Below are positions 46,192 through 55,900 of a stretch of 64,000 nt of DNA, piece by piece (within the stretch, counting starts at the first letter, position 1; every line of letters begins with the position of its first letter). A program made the translations under genes and the position numbers. Source of the DNA: Paludibaculum fermentans (GTDB taxonomy: Bacteria > Acidobacteriota > Terriglobia > Bryobacterales > Bryobacteraceae). The notes under the pieces are model-generated. The model was given only the letters and a program-made list of their open reading frames with translations. It was not told the DNA's origin and did not search any database. Location of the stretch: positions 4,154,001 to 4,218,000 of the forward strand of contig NZ_CP063849.1 of the NCBI RefSeq assembly GCF_015277775.1, in the 5' to 3' direction.

Positions 46192-46698
46192 CTAGTTTAC
46201 TTCTACATCCAAGATGCGCTTGATAACTAGTCGAGCGGGCGCCGCGCCGAGATGCCCGAAGCCCCTTGGATTGGATGGGGCCCGAGGGTTGACCAGCATG
46301 GATAGGGGGGTTCTAGTCATCAGAAGTCCCTCAACAGTCAGTGTCACATTCGTGTCGCCTCGTCGAGCAGCTGTCGCCCGGCGCAGCCGGTTTCTGGATT
46401 CCGTATCAACGGGGAATACATACTTTCCCTTGAGCTCCATCTGAACAAGTTTTGAGTCAGGCCAATCAATCGCAATCCAATTCCTAAATGCGTAGCCACT
46501 GACATTTATTGTCGGCCCGCAGTTGTTATCGACAAGCCACTCCCCGACCTCGCTGCTGAACTCAGCCTTGATGGTTACAATTGCTCCATTCAAGTCTGAT
46601 ATATTCCTAAGCGCCTCGCAGACCGAATAACTGTGATCCTGCTGCTGAAATGCAATAAGCTGGGAGCACATCAGTAGCGCCGTAATTATAGTTCTCAT
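46192..46698 (-). CDS. Exported protein behind the RHS2 zincin tip (candidate immunity)
   Basis: 168 residues from the ATG at 46698, which overlaps the RHS2 stop as ATGA; three codons further up is another ATG. The signal peptide is MRTIITALLMCSQLIA. The mature part has VCEALRNISDLNGAIVTIKAE, NNCGPTINVSGYAFRNWIAI and DTNVTLTVEGLLMT, compatible with a small beta-barrel. It is duplicated as a fragment at 39035-39305. Position and coupling suggest the immunity or inhibitor partner of the RHS2 metallopeptidase-like tip. Confidence 0.6.
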   Translation of the reverse strand: MRTIITALLMCSQLIAFQQQDHSYSVCEALRNISDLNGAIVTIKAEFSSEVGEWLVDNNCGPTINVSGYAFRNWIAIDWPDSKLVQMELKGKYVFPVDTESRNRLRRATAARRGDTNVTLTVEGLLMTRTPLSMLVNPRAPSNPRGFGHLGAAPARLVIKRILDVEVN

Positions 46699-49600
46699 GG
46701 GGCACAATGCTCCTTAATCCAAGCATCATTCGCTATGCTCTCTTGAGTATTGCCACTATCATTTGCCAGGCGGTTTCCACCGTAAATCACATCGTACGCG
46801 TGCGCCAGTTCGTGCAAAATTGTAAGAATACGATCAGTATCGCTACCCAGGAACCAATTTGAGCCCAAGCTGTCATTTATCGTGATGGCAGCACCCTGTT
46901 CTATCTCTGCGCCTGGCTCTACTATGTAAACCTGAGTCGTGGCGGAAATAGTAGGCTTGGAAATACTGCCATACTGGATCCATCCGTACTCGGTATTACC
47001 GGAGGCCAGTGCTTCCAAGAGGACCGCGGGGCTTGGCCCGGTTGCGCCGAAAATGGATGCACACGTCGGATTGGTCCGCAGAATGTGACCGGCGGAGGCA
47101 ATGGCGTTGTCTTTAAGACCCTGCAATCCGGGTTTTGGATCAAACTTCCTTGGCGGGGTGCTCTGCTCCTCGCCCGGCGCTCCACCAGACCAACCAGTCA
47201 TCTCGACCGCACCACCCCCAAGTCCCCCGCCCAGGTAACAGCTCCGAGCGGCATAGCCAAATCCACCTATGCCCCCAGCCATATTGAAACAGCGGAATTG
47301 GTCCTCTTCGTCAGGAGACATCAGCATTAGGCCCGATCTATCGGTAAAGCTCACCGGATCATTCTCCACATACGCATACCGATTCCAGCTCTGCGGATTC
47401 GCCGGCCCCCCGCTAGCCCGATACGGATCCGCCGTGGTAAATCTTCCCCACGAACTCGCGTAATACCGGTTCTGAGCATAATCCAACCCAGTCCCAACAT
47501 CCCGCTTATACGTAGTGAAAGTCTCGTCCTGATCCACCGTCACCGCCCCCGAAACCTCCCCGTACGGATACACCCGCCCATGCGTCCCATCCGGACTCCC
47601 CAGCCGGTCCGGCTTCACCCCCGTCCACCCATTCAGCACCAGCCGCCCGCCGAAGTACACTCGCAGCTTCGCTTCGCACAGGAACGACACCCCGCCCACC
47701 GAACAGCCAGTGAACGTCCCCAGCGCCTCGCCACCCTGCCCATACACCGTGTACGTCCACGTCCCGCCCTGATACTTCTTCACTCGCAGATTCCCCGGAC
47801 CATACTTGTACGTCTCCGTCACGCTCGGAGTCACAATCTGCGTCATCCGGTTCTCGATGTCATACGAGGCCGTCACCGACCCCGACGGCGTCGACCACCC
47901 CGTCATATTCCCATTCGAGTCGTAGCCGAACCCCGCCCCATTCAGCCGGTTCGTCGCCGTATCCACAGTCTGCACCGTCGAAGGAGCCGTCCCCTTCGTC
48001 ACGTTCTGCTGCAGCCTGTTTCCGAATCCGTCATACACGAAAGACAGGCCCCACTGCGTCCCCGTCGTGTACGCCGTCGCCAGCCGCCCGAGTGAATCGT
48101 AGGTGTAGTTCTCTTCTTCCCCCGTCACCCAGTTGTGTTTCTGCGCCAGCCGACCATCGTTGGCTGTCGCCGAGTACCAGTAGTTGATGTCCGTGCCCAG
48201 GCCCGTCTGCTCCGTCAACTGATTCCGCCCATTGTACTGGAACGTCTCCAGGCCCAGGCTCGCACCCGTAGGCAGATCCGTTGTGGAACTCACACCCACC
48301 GTAGTCGCACGCATCGACGAAAGCAATTGCCCGGCCGCATTGTAGGTGGCCGAGTTCACCAGGTCCACGCCCGGCCCGCTGCCCGACGTCACCTTCTGCA
48401 ATTGCCCCATCGCGTCGTAGCCGTAGTTCAGCGTCAGCCGCGGGAATATATCGTAGGTCGTGGGGGTGTTCAGGCGCCCATACTGCGGATAGACCATCTG
48501 AGTCACCTTGCCCTCATTGTCATAAGAGTAGTCAACCGTCGGCGTCATGTACGAAGTCCCGCCGTAGTCGGAAGCCTTGCTCGTCAGCAGCCCCGCCGAA
48601 GTGTAGCTGTAGTGCTCCGTCACCGCGTTCGGAATCGATACGGCAGCCAACCGCCCCCAGATGTTGCGGGTGGCAGAACCCGACCCATCGTAGTCATACG
48701 TGTTCGTAGTCCGCTGGTTCACGTCTTCCGCCCCAGTCGACACCGGATACCGCTTCACCATCGTCACGCGCCCATACGCGTCATAGACATTCTCGACCTT
48801 TTGGTTCTTCGCGTCCACCTTGGTAGACGGCCGTCCCATCGAGTCATATGTGTAGGTCGTGGTGCCCGTCTCCGGTTTCGTCTCCGTCTGCAACCGGAAC
48901 GCTGAGTCATACCCAAACGTCCGCAACTGCGTTGTCGATCCGCGAGTCATCGATACCTGGGTCAGCTTGTCCGCCATGTTGTACGTGTAGAACGTGTCTA
49001 AATCCGCTCCGCCGGCCGGATTCTTTTCCGAAACCTTCGTCAGGTTCCCCATCACATCCACCGTGTGGATCTTATAGCGGCCCGCCGGGTCGGTCACCTT
49101 CACCGTGTTGCCAACATAGAGATAAGTCGTGTAGCCGGCATTCAGAGGCGGCGTCACCTTCGTCGTTCGGCCCCGCGCGTCATATTCGTACTGCGTCCAA
49201 TAGACCGTTCCGCCCGTGACATAAGGCTGAGACACCCGCTTCACCTTGCCCACGGCCGAGCAGGCGCACGGCCCATACTCGGTATCGACAATCGACACAA
49301 CGGTGCTGCCATTGCCGCGTTCCACCTTCACCGGTCTGCCCAAACCATCGACCGTCGTCCGTACCCACTTCCCATTGGTCGTTGCCGTGCTGGTCGCCAG
49401 CGTGGATGAGGGTCCAGCGACAACGGCATTGGTGTACGCGTAATTCGTCACCGCCCCAAGCGCCGACGTGGTGGTCGACGGCCGGGTCATTGAATCATAG
49501 GTGAACGCCGCGGTCGCCGAGTTCGGCCCCGTCGTCGAACTCAGCCCCAGAAAGGTATTGAACTGGCTGCTGCTCGCCAGATTTGACTCGCCATTCGGGG

Positions 49601-50863
49601 TCACCACCGAAGGCATCGTGTAGTGGCTGGCCGACGTCACCGAGTAGTCGACGGCGATCCCGCCCACAGTCTGCGATTTCACGACAGTCCCGCCGATGTT
49701 ATAGCTAAGGCAAACGGGCGCCTTGCCCAGCACCGCAACATAGGTCACGTTGCCTCGCCACGTCAACGACGTCGAGTACCGTGCATCATGCTCCGTGATA
49801 TCCGTGACATCGGTCAGGTTCGTGCTGTTCGCCGGGCAACTCCCGGCCGGCCCCGTATCGTAATCGTACGTCGCCGTCTGCACCGTCGTCGTACCCTCGA
49901 TAATCTCCGACTTCACCAGCAGATTGTTGATGCCGACCCACCCGAGGCCGTACGAGTACGTGTTCTTGTACTTCCGCTTGAGTGTGGGACTGGTCAGGCC
50001 GTAGTCGAAGAGACGCTGCTCCGTCACGTTGCCCCAGCCATCCCGGTCGATTTCGACTCTGGAGACCTTCGGGACGCCTGAAGAGTTAGGATCCAACGTC
50101 GTGGTCGAACTATTCAGGTAGACATTCCCCTTGATGTCCGTGGTCCAGGTGTCGTCCCGATGCAGCAGAACCGGGTAGGTGAGGGAGGTATCGCGTTGCT
50201 CAAAGGCAGTGCTGGCCCCATAGGAAATCGATGTCGCCACATCATCAAGGGTGTAGACGCGCGTGTCCCGCCCGTTCGCATCGCTCACGGTCCTCGCCTT
50301 GTGCGCGAACAAAGGCGTGCCGGTATCCGTTGCGGCAATCCCATACGTCAACTGAGTCCCGTTCGGCTGGCTCGTGAGCTTCCGGCTATTCACCTCGCGG
50401 AAGGTCTTCCCGTTCCCAAAGAGGAAGTTTGTGTACGCCCACTCAACCACTCCACCATACGGGAACGTAACCTTGGTCAACTCCCCGGCTTGGTTCGTGC
50501 CGTACTCGAACAGGTGGGGTACTCCGAGATTCGTGATGTTCACCCCGGTCAATAGGTCCACCGTGGCGAATTGAGCATTGGGGGTGAAAGGCGACTTCAG
50601 CGCTTGGCTCGTGCTGTAGCTGAGCGCATACTCCTCGCCCAAGCCAACATTGTTATTGATCTGCGTGAGGTGCGGCAGTCCCGTGCTGGTGTACACGAAA
50701 TCGTACGATTTGCCGTAGCTGGCGTTCGCCCGGACATCACTGATCCAACTGATGCGTCCGCTCGAATCCGCCAGATTCGTTCCGATACCGGAGGCATAGC
50801 CCGCAATGATGTAGTTTCCGTTTCTGTCGTAGAAGGCGGTCGGATAGATCGTGCCGCTATCCG
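46695..50863 (-). CDS. RHS2: 5'-truncated RHS/YD-repeat protein with zincin-like tip
   Basis: About 1390 codons of core and tip; the open frame extends to 50993 only as antisense of an integrase fragment. Homology to RHS1 begins at DSGTIYPTAFYDRNG, so the first ~460 residues (signal peptide and N-terminal domains) are lost. The YD-repeat core is nearly identical to RHS1 except for patches. The core ends NRYAYVENDPVSFTDRSGL. The tip (about 211 residues) has a Gly-rich part, NPTCASIFGATGPSPAVLLEAL and ILTILHELAHAYDVIYGG (HExxH) and ends WIKEHCAP. The exported partner gene overlaps by 4 bases. Lacking a signal peptide, it is probably an orphan donor module. Confidence 0.88.
47360..50863. repeat. 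3.5-kb direct repeat, copy 2 (RHS2 core)
   Basis: Nearly identical to 53600-57097 (RHS1 core) apart from a diverged patch around 48130-48470, where RHS1 differs. Parts recur at 34304-35946, 39959-41990 and 44366-45997. It is an obvious substrate for homologous recombination. Confidence 0.9.
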
Positions 50864-51762
50864 CGACACTTTTCGGCTCCTGTTGGCGTTCGGGGACACC
50901 CATCAGGGCAAACCGGCCGAGTCCTTCACTCTGACCGAGTTCGACGTGGCATTTGTGCTCGCATTTCTGGAATACCTGGAGGAGGAGCGGCACAACACGG
51001 TCCGCAGCCGGAATGCTCGTCTGGCGTCAATTCGATCTTTCTTGCGGTTTGCTGTCTTGCAGGAGCCGGCAGCATTGCCCACAATCCACCGTGTTTTGGC
51101 CATACTGCTGAAACGGTGTGACAAGCCGCTGCTTGGCTATCTGACACGCGACGAGATACAAGCCATCCTGAGCGCCCCAGACACCGCCACGTGGCCGGGC
51201 CGAAGGGACCACGCGTTGCTGTTGACGCTCTACAACACGGGCGCCCGCGTTTCGGAAGCCGCCGGAATTACTGTGGCCGATGTGACATTCGAAGGGAGCG
51301 CTTCGATTAGAATCCATGGCAAAGGCAGAAAGGACCGTCTCGTGCCGCTGTGGCGCACAACGATGCAACAGATTCGCGAGTGGTTGCCCGAGGTTAATTC
51401 CGCGCCGGAGCGGCCGCTGTTTCCGAGCCGTTTCGGGTCGCCATTGACTAGATCAGCGATCACGGAACGACTGCAGCGTGCGGTACGGTCTGCAACCGCG
51501 ACGTGCCCACAACTAGCGGGAAGACGCATCTCACCGCATACGCTGCGACACTCGACGGCCATGCACTTGCTGCAGTCGGGCGTCGACATCAGCGTGATTT
51601 GCTCTGTGGTTGGGACATGAGAGTCCTGCGACAACGCACATCTACGTGGAAGCTGATCTGAAAATGAAGGAAGCGGCACTCAAGGCGGTCAAGCCGCCCG
51701 AAACACGCAATGTTCGCTATCGGCCACCAGGCAGATTGCTGCACTTTCTGCAGAGCCTCTGA
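50864..51762 (+). pseudogene. Tyrosine recombinase (XerC/D-like), 5'-truncated and frameshifted
   Basis: The reading frame starts inside the SAM-like N-terminal domain (RDTFRLLLAFGDTHQGKPAE, NTVRSRNARLASIRSFLRFA). The catalytic domain follows: YNTGARVSEAAGI (Arg), HGKGRKDRLVPL, ISPHTLRHSTAMHLL (HxxR). One extra T in 51598-51600 breaks the frame; removing it restores LWLGHESPATTHIYVEADLK with the Tyr nucleophile and an end at 51762. The beginning has been replaced by the RHS2 core at 50863, so both genes are truncated at one junction. Confidence 0.85.
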
Positions 51763-51909
51763 TTATGTGCAGCCGGCGCCTATGCCGACCAGCACAGTTC
51801 GTGTCCAACTGCCGCGACCATGCCCTTCACAGGACTCACGCTGGTTTGGGCCGGATCCGAACTTCACATAATCGCCGACTGAGCATAATTGCGCTTATGT
51901 GCAGTTGCA

Positions 51910-52146
51910 CATAAGCGGAAGAACTGGATCCACCTGGGAAGCGCAAAGGCGGGGCCGAAGGTGGCGGCGATTCTGTCGGTGGTAGAAACCTGCAGGCGGC
52001 TGGGCGTGCCGATCCGAGAGTACCTGGCTGCCGTACTACCGGGCTTGAACGACGTGAGCATCCAGAAGATGCCGGAACTGACACCGATTGCTTGGGCTGC
52101 CAAGCGGAGACAGGCCGTCCTCGGGCTTGTCAAGGTGGGGTGGTGA
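51910..52146 (+). pseudogene. IS66 family transposase, C-terminal remnant
   Basis: The plus strand reads RKNWIHLGSAKAGPKVAAIL then SVVETCRRLGVPIREYLAAV and LPGLNDVSIQKMPELTPIAW. This corresponds to the C-terminal element of IS66 transposases (NWLF.GS..G...AA...SLIETCK..G....YL..VL). Nothing upstream of it is recognisable as IS66, so only a tail of about 80 codons survives. The bases around it (51763-51909 and 52147-52282) hold nothing else supported. Confidence 0.75.
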
Positions 52147-52282
52147 GACGCTTACAAATCTCATGTCCACGCGTGCGCATGACTTCACAGTAGGGCAGGC
52201 TGAGGACGCCTTCACGATGTGGTTTGCGTAGCGCTCACTGGAAGGCTGACCCCTTTCCGCCTATACCGCGGATAGATCAGAC

Positions 52283-52909
52283 TTACTCGGGCAACGCCTT
52301 TTCGGGCGCGTCAATTTCGATCTCCTTTGAAATACTGCGAACTTCAACAATCCGGCTATCCTTGAGAACTCCCGCGTTCATCACAAACACCATGTACCGC
52401 CCAGGCAACAAATGCGGGATCGCAAAAGTGCCGGTATCGTCAATCTCGATGTTCCGGGCATCTCCCGAATTAATCCCAACAATCCGAATCCAGAATGGCG
52501 GATTTGTCAACAGTGCCCTTGCCACGCGGCCTATTAATGATGGCTGTCGATCCGGCTCTGGGGTTTCAATATCAGCCACAACTAAGCTCAATGGAACGAA
52601 TGACTTACCTGCAGAGAAGTCACCAATATCGGCATACTTCCGAAAACCATTTGCATCCACTGAGACAACATACGCGCCGGGCGGAATCGTGATACGGCTC
52701 TCCTTCGGATAGCGAATCCAACGCGGACTCCCCCACCCCCCCATCGGCTTAAGCTGCACCATCGCTTCAGATACCGGATTTCCCCAGCCGTCCGTAACCA
52801 GGACGTGAATATTGGCCATCCTGGCACTGTCAGATATCGGACCCTGTCCTGATGCCGCTATTGACGTCAGCACGAACAGCGTGAAAACGTGATTCATAGA
52901 TAAAATCAT
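52283..52909 (-). CDS. Exported protein behind the RHS1 zincin tip (candidate immunity/inhibitor)
   Basis: 208 residues from the ATG at 52909 (an ATG four codons later, at MNHVFTLF, is equally plausible), 13 bases after the RHS1 stop. The signal peptide is MNHVFTLFVLTSIAASGQG. The mature part contains NIHVLVTDGWGNPVSEAMVQ and ITIPPGAYVVSVDANGFRKY, a carboxypeptidase-regulatory-like (transthyretin-type) unit, then a second beta unit with IDDTGTFAIPHLLPGRYMVFV. The RHS4 partner (39315) has the same general fold type. Its location behind a metallopeptidase-like tip suggests a periplasmic inhibitor; not proven. Confidence 0.62.
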   Translation of the reverse strand: MILSMNHVFTLFVLTSIAASGQGPISDSARMANIHVLVTDGWGNPVSEAMVQLKPMGGWGSPRWIRYPKESRITIPPGAYVVSVDANGFRKYADIGDFSAGKSFVPLSLVVADIETPEPDRQPSLIGRVARALLTNPPFWIRIVGINSGDARNIEIDDTGTFAIPHLLPGRYMVFVMNAGVLKDSRIVEVRSISKEIEIDAPEKALPE

Positions 52910-52922
52910 TTCTAGAATTGAT

Positions 52923-55900
52923 TCAAAAGCACTTGGTTTTCAGCAATGGCGAAAATTCCGAGATAGACTTATTTATTTTCCCCTCGATATCAGAATCCGT
53001 TAAGCCAGTTACATTGTGCACCAACTCATGCATGACAGTCGCCATGTCTTCGTAGTACCCGCCTCCCCACCATTTCTGGTTTAGATAGACCCGATTGCCA
53101 TTGAGCTCTGCGAGAGCTTTGGTGTTAGAATTTTTTCCAATGTAGTCGCTAACAGTGGTAGAGCCCCATTGTGCAGACGCTTGAGACGCCAACGCGGTGT
53201 TCGAGTAGAGGCTGGCATACAAAACAGTACTTCCTGGCGCTTCAATGAAGATGACCTTGCTGGCGGCGTCGGCAATAGCGGCGCCGTTCGTGCCCAGGGA
53301 CGCCAACAACTCCTCACAATCCTTGCTCCATTGCTTCTTCTTTGCGATGTCATCTGCTCCTCGTCGGGCTACCTTGAAAGCCTGCTCAAATGTGATCTTG
53401 CCTCCACCGCTACCTCCTCCTCCACCGCTCAATTCACGTGGGCCACCCCCGCCACCCCCTTCGCCGTCATCAAAGAACGAATAGGTATCAAACTGACTGC
53501 AGGCAAGGGTATTGCTTGTGCCGTACCAGGCACATGCACTCCAATGATACGTGATCATCCATTTCTGGAGGCCGCCCGGATCATTGAAGTTCACCGGGTC
53601 ACCCTCCACATACGCATACCGGTTCCAACTCCCCGGATCCTCCGGCCCCCCGCTAGCCCGATACGGATCCGCTGTAGTAAACCGCCCCCAAGCCGACGCG
53701 TAATACCGATTCTGAGCATAGTCCAACCCGGTATAAACATCCCGTTTATAGGTCGTGAACGTCTCGTCCTGATCCACCGACACCGACCCCGAAACCTCCC
53801 CGTACGGATAAACCCGGCCATGCGTCCCATCCGGACTCCCCAACCGGTCCGGCTTCACCCCCGTCCACCCATTCAGCACCAGCCGTCCACCGAAATACAC
53901 TCGCAGCTTCGCATCGCACAGGAACGACACACCGCTCACCGAACAGCCTGTGTAGGTCCCCAGCACCTCGCCCCCCTGCCCGTAAACCGTATAAGTCCAC
54001 GTACCACCTTGATATTTCTTCACGCGCAGATTTCCTGGACCATACTTGTACGTCTCCGAGACGCTTGGCGTGGTTATCTGCGTCATCTTATTGTCGATGT
54101 CATACGACGCGGTGACTGGACCTAAGGGTGTCGACCAGTCAGTCATGTTCCCATTCGCGTCGTATCCGAACCCTGAGCCGTTCAACCTGTTCGTCGCCGT
54201 GTTCACAGTCTGCACCGTCGAAGGAGCCGTCCCCTTCGTCACATTCTGCTGCAGCCTGTTTCCGAATCCGTCATACGCAAACGACAGCCCCCACTCCGGA
54301 CCCGTCGTGTACGCCGTCGCCAGCCGGCCTAGCGAATCGTATGAGTAGTTCTCTTCCTCGGTGGTTTGCCAGTTCTTCTTCTGCGTCAGCCGCCCATCAT
54401 TGGCGGTGACCGAATAGCGATACTCCAGATCGCTAATCCCGTACGCCTGCCTCGTCAACTGATTTCGGCCGTTGTATTGAAAGGTCTCCGGTGACCCCGG
54501 ACCGCTCCCGGTGGGCAGATCAGTGGCTGAGTCCAGCCCAACCGAACTCAATCGATTGAGCGAAACCAGCTGCCCGGCTGCGTTATACATCGCGGAAGTC
54601 ACCAGGGGAGTCCCGGGCCCGCTGCCCGACGTGATCCCCTGCAGTTGCCCCATCGCGTCGTACCCATAGTTCAGGGTCAATCGCTGCGTGAAGATGTCAT
54701 AGGTGGTGGGGGTATTCAGTCGCCCATAGATCGGGTACACCATCTGGGTCACCTTGCCCTCGTTGTCATACGAGTAGTTGACCTCCGGAGTCATATACCC
54801 ACTGCTGCCGAAGTCCGAAATCTTGCTCGTCAGCAGCCCCGCCGACGTGTAGCTGTAGTGCTCCGTCACCGCGTTCGGAATCGATACGGCAGCCAACCGC
54901 CCCCAGATATTCCTGGTGGAAGAACCCGACCCATCGTAGTCATACGTGTTCGTAGTCCGCTGGTTCACGTCTTCCGCCCCAGTCGACACCGGATACCGCT
55001 TCACCATCGTCACGCGTCCATACGCGTCATAGACATTCTCGACCTTTTGGTTCTTCGCGTCCACCTTGGTCGCCGGCCGTCCCATCGAGTCATACGTGTA
55101 GGTGGTGGTGCCCGTCTCCGGCTTCGTCTCCGTCTGCAGCCGGAATGCCGAGTCATAACCAAACGTCCGCAACTGCGTTGTCGATCCGCGAGTCATCGAC
55201 ACCTGCGTCAGCTTGTCCGCCATGTTGTACGTGTACAACGTGTCCAGATCCGATCCGCCGGCCGGATTCTTCTCCGAAACCTTCGTCAGGTTCCCCATCA
55301 CGTCCACCGTGTGGATCTTGTAGCGGCCCGCCGGGTCGGTCACCTTCACCGTGTTGCCGACGTAGACATAAGTCGTGTAGCCGGCATTCAGCGGCGGCGT
55401 TACCTTCGTCGTTCGGCCCCGGGCATCATACTCATACTGAGTCCAGTAGACCGTTCCACCCGTGACATAAGGCTGCGATACCCGCTTCACCTTGCCCACG
55501 GCCGAGCAGGCGCACGGCCCATACTCGGTATCGACAATCGACACGACGGTGCTGCCATTGCCGCGTTCCACCTTCACCGTTCTACCCAATCCATCAACAG
55601 TCGTCCGGACCCACTTCCCATTCGTCGTCGCCGTGCTGGTAGCCAGCGTGGTGCCCGATCGGTTCGTGTACGCGTAGTTCGTCACCGCCCCAAGCGCCGA
55701 CGTGGTGGTCGACGGCCGGGTCATGGAATCGTAAGTAAACGCCGCAGTCGCCGAGTTCGGCCCCGTCGTCGAACTCAGCCCTAGAAAGGTATTGAACTGG
55801 CTGCTGCTGGCCAGGTTCGATTCGCTATTCGGGGTCACCACCGAAGGCATCGTGTAGTGGCTGGCCGACGTCACCGAGTAGTCGACGGCGATCCCGCCCA

